The position numbers were made by a program, and so were the translations under genes. Shown here in pieces: positions 18,518-27,641 of a stretch of 59,749 bases of DNA. How positions within the stretch are numbered: the first letter of the stretch is position 1; every line of letters begins with the position of its first letter. The notes beneath the pieces were generated by a model that was given only the letters and a program-made list of their open reading frames with translations, was not told the DNA's origin and did not search any database. Source of the DNA: an uncultured Marvinbryantia sp. (GTDB lineage Bacteria; Bacillota; Clostridia; Lachnospirales; Lachnospiraceae); NCBI GenBank assembly GCA_934373455.1, contig CAKRON010000005.1:1-59749 (forward strand), read 5' to 3'.

Positions 18518-19149
18518 AGTCCAAGTACATCATTTACCAAAATCACATGTATTCTGTCCTGATGTCTGGAATATCTGGTAATCAGGAACTGACAGCAGAT
18601 TGTATCCGGAGATTTACAGTCAAAACATTTTCCGGTTTCTTTACAAGGTGTTTTGATATCAAATCTCTGGGCATTTGCAGGAGCTGCTACATTTCTGGCA
18701 CGCTTCATTGCATTGTCAAGATCTGAACAGACTTTATTCATTCCAACGATAAAAACTACTTTTTTCGGTCCCTGGGCAATACAGGATACGCGATTGGCAT
18801 TGCCATCAATATTGACAAGAATTCCGGCATCAGTGATCGCGTTTGCACTGGTTAAAAAGACATCTGCATCATATGCAGCCAGAAGTCCGGCGCGCGGATC
18901 AAGTTTGTCTCGGTCAATATAATGATAATTTCCCTCTTCCAATGCTGAAATCAGGCCTATTTCGTGCGCACTCATGCAGCCTCCCATAGCTATGGTACTG
19001 CCTTCCGGGATCAGTTCCAGCGCCAGTTTTAATGCTTCTTCTTTGTCTGCCGCATAGTATCCGGACATATTACGTGATTTCAGTCCTTTTATCACCGTAT
19101 TCGCCAGTAATTCATTTCTTTTCTTCATATTTACAGAAAACATTGTCAT
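18514..19149 (-). CDS. LUD-domain protein (lactate utilisation/YkgG-like)
   Basis: About 211 residues. The start is uncertain among GTG and ATG codons at 19161, 19155, 19149 and 19143; 19149 lies 6 bases after GTGAGG. The LUD fold is shown by IPEGSTIAMGGCMSAHEIGL near residue 50, FLTSANAITDAGILVNIDGNANR near 100 and the VVFIVGMNKV segment. Five Cys cluster near the C-terminus (PCKETGKCFDCKSPDTICC) and may bind metal. Small stand-alone LUD proteins are common in Clostridia and their reaction is unknown. It starts 15 bases after the last PAS-GGDEF gene with no terminator between, so it may be the tail of the exopolysaccharide operon. Confidence 0.8.
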   Translation of the reverse strand: MTMFSVNMKKRNELLANTVIKGLKSRNMSGYYAADKEEALKLALELIPEGSTIAMGGCMSAHEIGLISALEEGNYHYIDRDKLDPRAGLLAAYDADVFLTSANAITDAGILVNIDGNANRVSCIAQGPKKVVFIVGMNKVCSDLDNAMKRARNVAAPANAQRFDIKTPCKETGKCFDCKSPDTICCQFLITRYSRHQDRIHVILVNDVLGL

Positions 19150-19164
19150 TCTCATCCTCACTTT

Positions 19165-20016
19165 CTATAGACTTTTCTGTGCTTTTTTATTCTCATACAT
19201 GTTTTCATCAGCTTGTTTCATGATCATTGATTCTGGTATCTCCATAGTCTCTCTTACCATACCTCCAACTGCAAGCCCTATTTCAGTCGTTATATCTGAG
19301 AGTTCTATCTGAGATTCCTTTATTTTTTTCATGATTTCTTCATGCTTATCCTGATCACAGCCAGGTGTAATGATAAGGAACTCGTCTCCACCCCAGCGTA
19401 CAATAATAGAATTCTCTTTCGTTGCGCTCTTCAAAACCTGAAATGTTTCTTTGATATAATAGTCACCCATATCATGACCATACCGATCGTTGATTTCCTT
19501 TAGGTTATTACAGTCACAAAATATGTAGCTGCATGGCAGACTCTGTATATTGTCAAACACATATTCTACCGAATAGTTTCTGTTATATGCCCCCGTCATC
19601 GGATCATATAAACTCATCTTTTCAAACTGACGTCGAAGCTTTTCAACTTCTGTCACGTCATTACAGATACCACAGATTCCAATAATCTCTCCATCATCAT
19701 TGTGAATCGCTTCTTTTAAAATCTCAAGATAGGTTTCATTTCCATGCTCATCTAAAAAGCAGTCTATACTATGCGTAGATTCCCCTGTTTGTAATATCCG
19801 CATGTCTTCCTCATAATATCTTTTTCCCAGTTCTTTATCAAACTGTATATCCACATCCCATTTTCCAATGATCGTTCCTTCCGGACCTGCATTTACCAGA
19901 TCGCATACCTGCGTTGTAAATACATACTTTCCTTCTGTATCTTTAAAAAACAGTGTTGCCGGAAGGGCTCTGACAATATCTTTCATATGAGATAAAAATT
20001 CCTGTTTAATTTCCAT
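19165..20016 (-). CDS. PAS-GGDEF protein, predicted diguanylate cyclase (operon copy 2)
   Basis: 283 residues with no membrane segment. A PAS domain occupies about 1-120 (FFKDTEGKYVF, GKWDVDIQFDKELGKRYYEEDM) and a GGDEF domain about 125-280 (YDPMTGAYNRNY, then IIVRWGGDEFLIITPG). The intact GGDEF motif predicts synthesis of c-di-GMP from two GTP. There is no RxxD inhibitory site five residues upstream, so product inhibition through an I-site is not expected. It is a paralogue of the gene just upstream, which it overlaps by 11 bases, and probably arose by tandem duplication. It sits at the 3' end of the exopolysaccharide operon. Confidence 0.88.
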   Translation of the reverse strand: MEIKQEFLSHMKDIVRALPATLFFKDTEGKYVFTTQVCDLVNAGPEGTIIGKWDVDIQFDKELGKRYYEEDMRILQTGESTHSIDCFLDEHGNETYLEILKEAIHNDDGEIIGICGICNDVTEVEKLRRQFEKMSLYDPMTGAYNRNYSVEYVFDNIQSLPCSYIFCDCNNLKEINDRYGHDMGDYYIKETFQVLKSATKENSIIVRWGGDEFLIITPGCDQDKHEEIMKKIKESQIELSDITTEIGLAVGGMVRETMEIPESMIMKQADENMYENKKAQKSL

Positions 20017-20872
20017 CCCGTTCCGCCTTTCTCTGCATTTTATCCTGATACATTGCCTGATCTGCCAACTGTATTACTGCTTCTTCCGATTGTTCTATAT
20101 CAGTGCGGATACTATATCCCATTGCCACTTGAATATATGGAGCTACTATTCTTTTTATACCCAGTTCATATTCTATTGCTTTTAAAATTTGCTGACAATC
20201 CTCTTCATTACAATTTGGAATGACAAGTAAGAATTCATCTCCACCCCAGCGGATACAACTTCCTTTCTTATCTGTCACGAACTTCAGTACATCTGACACC
20301 ATCAAAATATACTGATCTCCAATTTCATGTCCATACCTGTCATTTACCATTTTCAAATCATTGCAGTCACACATGATATACGCACATGGCAGACAGGAAG
20401 ACTTATTATAATCATGTTTTAAAAAATAATTACGATTATAACAGCCTGTGCTGTTATCCAGAACACTCAGTTTTTCGAAGCGTTCCTTTAAATCCATCAG
20501 TTCTGTCACATCACTGACAACACCACAGACTCCTATAATTTCGCCATCACTGTAAATCGGATTTTTGGAAATTTCTCTCACTTCCCGTTTCCCATTAACA
20601 TAAAATTCTGAATAACAATGTATCGGCTTTCCACTTTTCAGGATTTCTTTATCCTGTTCATAATACAGTTTTCCCAATTCTGGATCATATTGAATATCCA
20701 TATCTGTTTTTCCGATAATTGAATTCTCTTCTCCACCATTGATTGCTTCTTCGATTTCTGATGTATAAATATATCGGCATTCCTTGTCCTTTGCAAAAAG
20801 CACCACCGGAATTCTGTTATACTTATAAGCATACTCCAGCAATTCTTCTACTGAATATTGTTTCTTGTCCAT
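20006..20872 (-). CDS. PAS-GGDEF protein, predicted diguanylate cyclase (operon copy 1)
   Basis: 288 residues from the ATG preceded by TTAAGGA; the frame is open for 26 more codons to an ATG at 20950 that lacks a site, and the paralogue downstream aligns from the shorter start. PAS domain about 1-120 (LFAKDKECRYIYT, GKTDMDIQYDPELGKLYYEQD), GGDEF domain about 130-285 (NSTGCYNRNYF, IRWGGDEFLLVIP). The active motif is intact and no RxxD I-site is present. The PAS domain implies that a ligand or redox cue controls c-di-GMP output. Placement in the operon suggests a local supply for the I-site receptor encoded upstream. Confidence 0.87.
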   Translation of the reverse strand: MDKKQYSVEELLEYAYKYNRIPVVLFAKDKECRYIYTSEIEEAINGGEENSIIGKTDMDIQYDPELGKLYYEQDKEILKSGKPIHCYSEFYVNGKREVREISKNPIYSDGEIIGVCGVVSDVTELMDLKERFEKLSVLDNSTGCYNRNYFLKHDYNKSSCLPCAYIMCDCNDLKMVNDRYGHEIGDQYILMVSDVLKFVTDKKGSCIRWGGDEFLLVIPNCNEEDCQQILKAIEYELGIKRIVAPYIQVAMGYSIRTDIEQSEEAVIQLADQAMYQDKMQRKAERDGN

Positions 20873-20962
20873 ATGATATTCCTTAAACCATTCCCCAATT
20901 TTTCTTAGTCTCTGACCGACTTTCCAGTTCCATATGGACTTTTGCTTCATATATTTGAATGT

Positions 20963-21949
20963 TTACAGTTTTGATTCCTCTTCTTTACTTAATTTTCCAT
21001 ATGTCCTGTCACTAATAATATATCTCGGTCTTGCCTTTGTTTCAAGATAGATTTTCCCAATATATTCTCCAATCACGCCAAGACACATAAGTTGTATTCC
21101 AGCCATAAAACAGACAATACATATTGTTGAAGCCCAGCCATCTATTGCTCCACCTGTAATATACACTATGAATGCCCAAATAACTCCAATAAAGCTGATT
21201 ATCGAAAACACTGCCCCAAGTCCAGTTATCAGTCGAATCGGTTTAATAGACAAACTGGTAATTCCATCAAAAGCAAGCGCCAACATTTTTTTCAATGGAT
21301 AGTGGCTCTCTCCTGCAAGACGTTCATGTCGCTCATAATAGACACTTGTACTTTTAAATCCGACTAACGGAATCATTCCTCTCAGGAAAATATTCACTTC
21401 CTTAAAGTTTGCCAATTCCTGTAGTACTCTGCTGCTTATCAAACGATAATCTGCATGATTAAAGACCACCTCAGCCCCCATACATCTCATAAATTTATAA
21501 AATCCTTCTGCGGTTACACGCTTAAAAAATGTATCTGTATCTCTTTTACTTCTGACACCATATACTACTTCACATCCGTCAAGATATGCATCCACCATTT
21601 CATCCATTGCATTTATGTCGTCCTGCCCATCACAATCTATTGAAATAGTAATGTCACAATGATCTTTTGCTTCCATTAATCCTGCAATTACAGCATTTTG
21701 ATGTCCTCGATTACGGCTCTGCGAAATTCCAATACTATATTTTTCCTCTTCTGCCAAATGACAAATAATATTCCAAGTATTGTCTTTTGATCCATCGTTT
21801 ACATACATAACTTTGCTTTTTTCAGAAATTTTTCCTTTTTCTTCCAATTCCTTTAGTTTTTCTTTAAACATCTTACCAGTAACAGGAAGTACTTTTTCCT
21901 CATTGTAACAAGGAACTATAATGTATAAAACAGGTTTTTTTCTATCCAC
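20963..21949 (-). CDS. GtrB/DPM1-like glycosyltransferase family 2, lipid-linked sugar synthase
   Basis: 328 residues with a GTG start (GAGGG six bases upstream) that overlaps the preceding gene by 8 bases. A GT2 domain (IIVPCYNEEKVL, YVNDGSKDNTW, SIDCDGQDD) is followed by two C-terminal membrane helices at about 228-255 and 265-290, then LGVIGEYIGKIYLETKARP. This is the layout of GtrB and dolichol-phosphate-mannose synthase-type enzymes that put one sugar on undecaprenyl phosphate at the inner face of the membrane. The likely acceptors of that lipid-linked sugar are the GT-C-like transferases of the same operon. The sugar cannot be told from the sequence. Confidence 0.88.
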   Translation of the reverse strand: MDRKKPVLYIIVPCYNEEKVLPVTGKMFKEKLKELEEKGKISEKSKVMYVNDGSKDNTWNIICHLAEEEKYSIGISQSRNRGHQNAVIAGLMEAKDHCDITISIDCDGQDDINAMDEMVDAYLDGCEVVYGVRSKRDTDTFFKRVTAEGFYKFMRCMGAEVVFNHADYRLISSRVLQELANFKEVNIFLRGMIPLVGFKSTSVYYERHERLAGESHYPLKKMLALAFDGITSLSIKPIRLITGLGAVFSIISFIGVIWAFIVYITGGAIDGWASTICIVCFMAGIQLMCLGVIGEYIGKIYLETKARPRYIISDRTYGKLSKEEESKL

Positions 21950-24900
21950 GTTTTTCCCTCACATTCTTCCACGTCAGTTGTTCCCTATATTTCCACATAA
22001 ATTTTAAGATTAAAACACCAGTTATTACAGTAAGGATATCATGGCACAACATAAATCCGAACATCTGCTTCTGGTTATCTGCAAATCCATTTCCTACTAC
22101 AGACAGCGGATACTGTATCACACCGATCATCATCACTGCCACATACATTCCTGCTAACAATTTCTTTTGAATGTCCGTCTGTTTCTGTAACATAATATAG
22201 ATACTAGCAATCAGTAAACTTCCATAGACCAGCACATAGCCCCAAAATGTTGAAAATGTGAACACTGGTCTCCAATATAACCATAGTCCCAGTCTGTCTA
22301 CTGTATCGTGTTCTCCAGCATAATCCTGTCCCAGATAAGCTCTAAATCCATTATACAGTTCTTGAGATACATTAGCTGCATGATTCATCATTTTTATCAG
22401 CTGTTTTGGTCTTTTTAGATAATATTTTACCAATGTTCCTGTTGTAACGTGATCATAAAATGCCGCATCTGCCTCTTTTGAATTAGGACTGATTACATAA
22501 TCATCATCCGGCTGGTAAGCATCTTTACCTATATCTGCCGCCATTCTGACATCAATCCCCAGTTCTTTCATATCATCAATCGGATCATCTGAAACCATAA
22601 GTGCACCATAAAACACTGCCTGCCAGAGCGTCTGACGCTCTGAAATATGACTGTTGTCCTGATATACTTTTACCCCTTCATATGAGATAATTCCCATACC
22701 CAAAATTATCACTATAGTATAGGTTATAAGCCTGCCCAGTCTCAACGGTCTGTGATACAAGGCAAAAATGCATATCATTACAAGTAGAATTGGAAGTGTC
22801 ACCAGCATCTGTGCCTTCGCGCACACCAGAAAATGACAGGCAAATAACATTATAAACACACTTAGTACTCCTTTTCCCTTTGGCACAATAGACAGATGAA
22901 TTCCGCAAGCCAGTACCATAAAAGTTCCAAGAAATATCATACTTTCCCCAAAAAGCGAATTAAACCATACCAGATAACTCTCACATAGAAAAATAATGCA
23001 CAATCCTATTCCCAGAAGCAATGTATATCTGCCAAGATATACATATAGATCTCGCACAATTGAGATCAGGCAAATCAGTAGAAGAATCGTCATGATGATA
23101 CTAAGCCAGTACGTACTAAATGGCTGATCTAGCACAGCTGATATTCCACGTACCACAGTTGCCGGATAAATCAAACTATATTTGGGACTTAAAAAGGTTA
23201 ATGCTGCCGGTTGAAATGTTTCTCGATAAGCATAATTTTCTATTACTCTTCTTCCCAACTGTGCATCTACATCATAAAAAATATCTCCCTGCCAGATAAT
23301 CCCAAGCTGATCCATCATTCTTCCGAAATCGCCATTATTGACGCACCCTGCTCTCGGTGTTGCAAATAAAACCATACCTGCCATAACTGCTGCTATAGCT
23401 GACACCAGCAATACTGTTTTTCTCCGATTAGATGCAATCACCATAATACCCTTTTTCATTCTCTGCAATATTATTACACATATACCACTTAATCCTGTCA
23501 CATCAGTACGGCTTTCTGATGTTTCTACATCTTCCTCGTACAGATTTTCCTTTTCCTCTGTAATAATTTTCGCCTGAAGTTTTTGAAACCATACAGTACC
23601 ATTTACACAGCATCTTCCCACTAATAAAGCAAGACCACCCACGGTAACAATCATGGCAAAAACCGCCGATACCCTGGATAATTCCAGAGTGTCTCTTCCC
23701 ATAAAGAACAGATGCGCCGGTATATATCCCAACGTTCCCAGTTCCCATAAGAAAAACAAAATAACATTATTCAGTTTATGTATCTTCTTTTTGATCTGTA
23801 AAATCACAGCCAAAACAACAAATATTGCACCACTCACCAAAAGTATCCATGCACCACTGTAATTCGTTGGAAAACATACCGCCAGAAACATGTCCACTAT
23901 TGACCAGTTTCTGAATGTTTTATTAGTCTGCTCTGTATTTTGTCCCGGTTTCAATAATAATTGTGATTCCAAACTTGCAAAATTCTCCTTCTGCCTCACA
24001 GCAGTCTGGATTATTCTCTTTGGATTTTTCAAATACCACTTCAGAATCGATTCTCTGTTCAATTTGGAAAATAATTTTTCTGCCTCTTTGGGATCTCGTG
24101 GATTATGTTGATATTCATCTTCTTCTAAATAATAGGATTTTCCGATGTCTTCTGCATAGTCTTCATCCAGACCGAACTCTGCAAGATCTTTTTTGGGATC
24201 GTCTGATGCTTCCAAAAATCCCTGAAATGCACAAAAATATACTGAAGCATCTGACTGTATATCCGGATTATTACTCATCAAATGCATGCCTGATACTATT
24301 CCAGTAATGAGTAAAAAGCCTGTCATACATGCCGTCATTTTTTTATGCCGGAAAAACATCCATTCTTTTTTCACAATCAGTATTCCTGCCAATACTGCAA
24401 ATGGCAGAAAAACAATTGATAGTGTCGATGCATTCAACAGGAACATCAAAGACAGTATCACTGGAACTACCGTTACAGCACCAGCTTCTTTCCTGTACGA
24501 ATATGCTCTGACAAGAGACGCCATTACAAGCAACAGACCAATGACCACTGTTCCGACGTCATAAAGTGATGCAAAATAAGCATTGAGATTTCCATCTGCT
24601 AACAGTAATGTCAATGCTGCTCCTGCGATACATCCCAAAGGTGTCCCACAGATTCCTGCTACTCCTCTTGTTATAACTGCTACACAAACAGCTGCCAGCA
24701 AAGCATATAGAAAATACAAATATTTTAAGGAAAAGAGGATTCCAAAAGGGTTCGTTACTGCACGGATGCACGCAATGGGATACACCACACTATGTATTCC
24801 ACTTGGCGCTAACAGTTTTGCATAGGCGAAATGACCATAATCATATTCTTCTATTACATGATCATAGGTGAGCGGGCGACCGGATTGAAGCTCTTCCTGC

Positions 24901-25082
24901 GTGTATTTCAAACCGGCTTCTTTCATAATTACTTCATATTTTCCTGTATCAATCGTTCCAAGATGTCCCGGCGATAAAAATTCAAACAATAACATCAGAA
25001 AGCAAACTAAACCCAATAATGCGCCACAAGCTTTTCTTTCATTTTTTAAAAAATGATACCATTTTTTTCTAAGCTTATTCAT
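21942..25082 (-). CDS. Tandemly duplicated GT-C-like membrane protein
   Basis: 1046 residues with about 20 hydrophobic segments arranged as two homologous modules. Landmarks repeat with constant spacing: LGTIDTGKYE (Asp45) matches CVNNGDFGRMM (Asp585), 540 residues apart, and ASDDPKKDL (293) matches VSDDPIDDM (831), 538 apart. Each is followed by a segment with xDIGKxxY and a YLKxPKxxI motif. The module boundary is a charged stretch near 500-545. An acidic residue soon after the first helix is typical of GT-C transferases, which use polyprenyl-phosphate sugars outside the membrane. The start overlaps the SGNH gene stop as ATGA. A single-module paralogue is the first gene of the operon. The transferase role is inference. 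Confidence 0.7.
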   Translation of the reverse strand: MNKLRKKWYHFLKNERKACGALLGLVCFLMLLFEFLSPGHLGTIDTGKYEVIMKEAGLKYTQEELQSGRPLTYDHVIEEYDYGHFAYAKLLAPSGIHSVVYPIACIRAVTNPFGILFSLKYLYFLYALLAAVCVAVITRGVAGICGTPLGCIAGAALTLLLADGNLNAYFASLYDVGTVVIGLLLVMASLVRAYSYRKEAGAVTVVPVILSLMFLLNASTLSIVFLPFAVLAGILIVKKEWMFFRHKKMTACMTGFLLITGIVSGMHLMSNNPDIQSDASVYFCAFQGFLEASDDPKKDLAEFGLDEDYAEDIGKSYYLEEDEYQHNPRDPKEAEKLFSKLNRESILKWYLKNPKRIIQTAVRQKENFASLESQLLLKPGQNTEQTNKTFRNWSIVDMFLAVCFPTNYSGAWILLVSGAIFVVLAVILQIKKKIHKLNNVILFFLWELGTLGYIPAHLFFMGRDTLELSRVSAVFAMIVTVGGLALLVGRCCVNGTVWFQKLQAKIITEEKENLYEEDVETSESRTDVTGLSGICVIILQRMKKGIMVIASNRRKTVLLVSAIAAVMAGMVLFATPRAGCVNNGDFGRMMDQLGIIWQGDIFYDVDAQLGRRVIENYAYRETFQPAALTFLSPKYSLIYPATVVRGISAVLDQPFSTYWLSIIMTILLLICLISIVRDLYVYLGRYTLLLGIGLCIIFLCESYLVWFNSLFGESMIFLGTFMVLACGIHLSIVPKGKGVLSVFIMLFACHFLVCAKAQMLVTLPILLVMICIFALYHRPLRLGRLITYTIVIILGMGIISYEGVKVYQDNSHISERQTLWQAVFYGALMVSDDPIDDMKELGIDVRMAADIGKDAYQPDDDYVISPNSKEADAAFYDHVTTGTLVKYYLKRPKQLIKMMNHAANVSQELYNGFRAYLGQDYAGEHDTVDRLGLWLYWRPVFTFSTFWGYVLVYGSLLIASIYIMLQKQTDIQKKLLAGMYVAVMMIGVIQYPLSVVGNGFADNQKQMFGFMLCHDILTVITGVLILKFMWKYREQLTWKNVREKRG

Positions 25083-27631
25083 GAATCTGTTTCCCTTTCT
25101 GAAATACTGAGCTGCATAATTTTAGTTTCTGAAAAGCGGAATGCTTCACCTTTTTCATTCAGCTCACAGCCAAGACATAACGTTCCATCATATTCAGGGC
25201 ATCCTGATTCAACATCTTCCAAAACTTTCTCATTATTCAGATACACAGTATACGAGGTTCCCTGCTTTTCGATCCGTATTTCATTCTCTGGCTGAGGTGG
25301 TAACTCCAATTCTTTTGCAGTTTGTCCCAATGTCAGACTTAATGTACTTCTGTATTGCTGACTGATTAACAGTCCACGATACTGCTTTGGATCTTCTGCG
25401 AAACAAGATACTATTATTCCTCCTGTTTCCATTTTTCGAAACTTTATTTGCAACGACCAGTTTTTTTCCGGCACATCATAAAGCTGAATACCAGTATCTA
25501 TATATTCACTCTTTCCATCCCCTTTGAAAGGTACTGCTAATTCATATTCTACTGATGACGGCTGCTTTTCTTCTGGCTCTTTTGCATAGGATGGATTCCA
25601 TTTTAAAATATCATTTTCTGGCATAATGCCCTTGTATACTTCCATGTTATAAATATGTGCATCACTAAACCGCATCTGTTCTCCATCCGGAGTCTCCTGG
25701 CATCCCAAAAGAAGATTTCCCGCATATGTTTCTGCCTCTGATAACGCCTCCTGTACAACAAGTTTTCCATTTACATAAATATTATATTTAAATTTTTCTT
25801 TTGTAACTGCCAGCATAACCGGATTCTTTTCATCTACTTCAACATCTGTTCCAGTTGTTCCATACAGAATGCTTAAATGTCCTGGTTCACCATTTCGAAT
25901 GAGAATTCCTCTGTACTCTCCTTCTTTTTCATGATAACAGGATAAATAGACACCCGATCCATTTTCTGCGCCTTTTTCAAATCTGGTTAAAAGAGTCCAA
26001 GATTCTTCTGGATCTTTATATAATGCTATTCCTGTATCCAGATATCTGTCATATCCATTTCCTTCAAACTGTGTGGAAAGTACAAAATCAGCTTCTGATC
26101 CTGCCGTCGGTGTCTGATAAGAATCTGGAACAGGTAACTTATCCGGATTCCAGGATTCAATATCTTCTGCACTCAATGCAACATCATATACCTCCATATT
26201 TTCTACTTGAACATCGCTGTAACGGAATCTTTCTCCCTCTTCATTTATCTGACAACCCAGCAATAAGTTTCCATTATAGGCATTCAATCCATTTACGGTC
26301 AGTTCGCCTGCCTGCTTTCCATCTGCATATACCTGATAGTTCAGTCCATTTTTCACTATAGCCAACTGTAGTTCTTTTCCAAAATCTGTTATTTCAATTC
26401 TACTAAGTGCATTAAATATAACATAGATCTTTTCTCCTTCTCGTCTTATCAGAAGCCCCCTGTAATTGCCTTCTTCCTCACTGAAACAAGATAAGAACAC
26501 TTTATCATCACTCTGGCAATCTGTCTGTATCTTTGTCATCAACGTATAAGATGCAAAAGGATTCTCATATAATTTTAAGCCGGTATCCAGATAATTTAAT
26601 CCTCCACCCAGAAACTGTTCTTCCATTTGATAGGCACATTTCTCCTGTATATTGCGTTTCTTATTCCAAATATGAGACGCATCCGTTCTTCGATCCTGTA
26701 TCTTATAGTGATTCTTGATGTAATCTGCCAGATAAGTTGTATACTTCTTGATCCCACTGTCATTGAAATGTCCCGGATCCCTGAAATCGGTATCCGTATT
26801 TATTCCAATCTCCTGATAGAAATTATTGAAATTCAGGAATTCTATACCATATTGATCTGCAATTTCCTGTATTTTATTATATCTCTTTTGTTCTGTTTCC
26901 TTAACCTCATAAGGTGACGCAATTAAAAGTAACGGTATATCCTGTTCCTTACAACATTCAATAATTTTATATAAATAGTTTCCCAGTTTTTCTGAAAGTT
27001 CTTCTGTACCTTTCACCGTATCTGTATCCATAATCTGAATTTTCTGAACAGCATCTCCTGATGTAGGAATACTCTGTATCTCACAATTTTTATTCCAGAA
27101 AAAATCCTGAAAATCATCTGATGTTAATTCTGAATACCGATAGTGATATGTTGGCAGCCCCAACAGTATACTGCTCTGATATTCAGGTGTAACTCCGGTC
27201 TCCACTGCTTTCCACTTGTTCTCAGACATACGTATTCCCTGAATGTTTTTTACCATATTTTCATAAGAATCATACTCCAAGTCATTGGTTGCAAGATACG
27301 TATCCATTACTACCAAATCTGGTTTCTGATATTTCAGACACTCTTTTAAATAATAATAGGTATTCCATGTCGGCTGCATACCTCCCCAACAGGCATATGC
27401 TGCAATTCCCTGTTCATCCCACATCATAGACGGATCTACATTCATCCCCATATGACTGCTTCCCAAAAGTAATACATCTACCGTGTCTTCTGGCAAATCA
27501 TAAAGATTTTCCATAGGTTTCACTCCGTCATTATACTTAAATTTTAACACACTGCATGCAAGATATAGCAATCCCAGAAAAATCGAAAAAAAACACAGCG
27601 ATTTCCATATTTTTACAATCTTATTTTTCAT
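25079..27631 (-). CDS. Membrane-anchored SGNH-type acyltransferase/esterase with three LamG-like repeats
   Basis: 850 residues from the ATG preceded by TAGGAGGGATG; upstream in-frame ATGs lie inside the MBOAT gene. There is an N-terminal helix at about 9-30 with the rest outside. Residues 50-310 form a DltD/AlgJ-like SGNH domain: LLLGSSHMGMN near 54 (nucleophile Ser) and DPGHFNDSG at 285 (Asp and His). Then come three repeats of about 150 residues (338-487, 505-665, 690-850), each with YxDTGxxLY, YRGLLI or YRGILI, and a closing GNLLLGC-type strand followed by RxSDxxV, as in LamG/concanavalin-like domains. With the neighbouring MBOAT it fits the AlgI plus AlgJ/X scheme of polymer O-acetylation. 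The LamG repeats probably bind glycan. Confidence 0.78.
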   Translation of the reverse strand: MKNKIVKIWKSLCFFSIFLGLLYLACSVLKFKYNDGVKPMENLYDLPEDTVDVLLLGSSHMGMNVDPSMMWDEQGIAAYACWGGMQPTWNTYYYLKECLKYQKPDLVVMDTYLATNDLEYDSYENMVKNIQGIRMSENKWKAVETGVTPEYQSSILLGLPTYHYRYSELTSDDFQDFFWNKNCEIQSIPTSGDAVQKIQIMDTDTVKGTEELSEKLGNYLYKIIECCKEQDIPLLLIASPYEVKETEQKRYNKIQEIADQYGIEFLNFNNFYQEIGINTDTDFRDPGHFNDSGIKKYTTYLADYIKNHYKIQDRRTDASHIWNKKRNIQEKCAYQMEEQFLGGGLNYLDTGLKLYENPFASYTLMTKIQTDCQSDDKVFLSCFSEEEGNYRGLLIRREGEKIYVIFNALSRIEITDFGKELQLAIVKNGLNYQVYADGKQAGELTVNGLNAYNGNLLLGCQINEEGERFRYSDVQVENMEVYDVALSAEDIESWNPDKLPVPDSYQTPTAGSEADFVLSTQFEGNGYDRYLDTGIALYKDPEESWTLLTRFEKGAENGSGVYLSCYHEKEGEYRGILIRNGEPGHLSILYGTTGTDVEVDEKNPVMLAVTKEKFKYNIYVNGKLVVQEALSEAETYAGNLLLGCQETPDGEQMRFSDAHIYNMEVYKGIMPENDILKWNPSYAKEPEEKQPSSVEYELAVPFKGDGKSEYIDTGIQLYDVPEKNWSLQIKFRKMETGGIIVSCFAEDPKQYRGLLISQQYRSTLSLTLGQTAKELELPPQPENEIRIEKQGTSYTVYLNNEKVLEDVESGCPEYDGTLCLGCELNEKGEAFRFSETKIMQLSISERETDS

Positions 27632-27641
27632 CTCATCCCTC

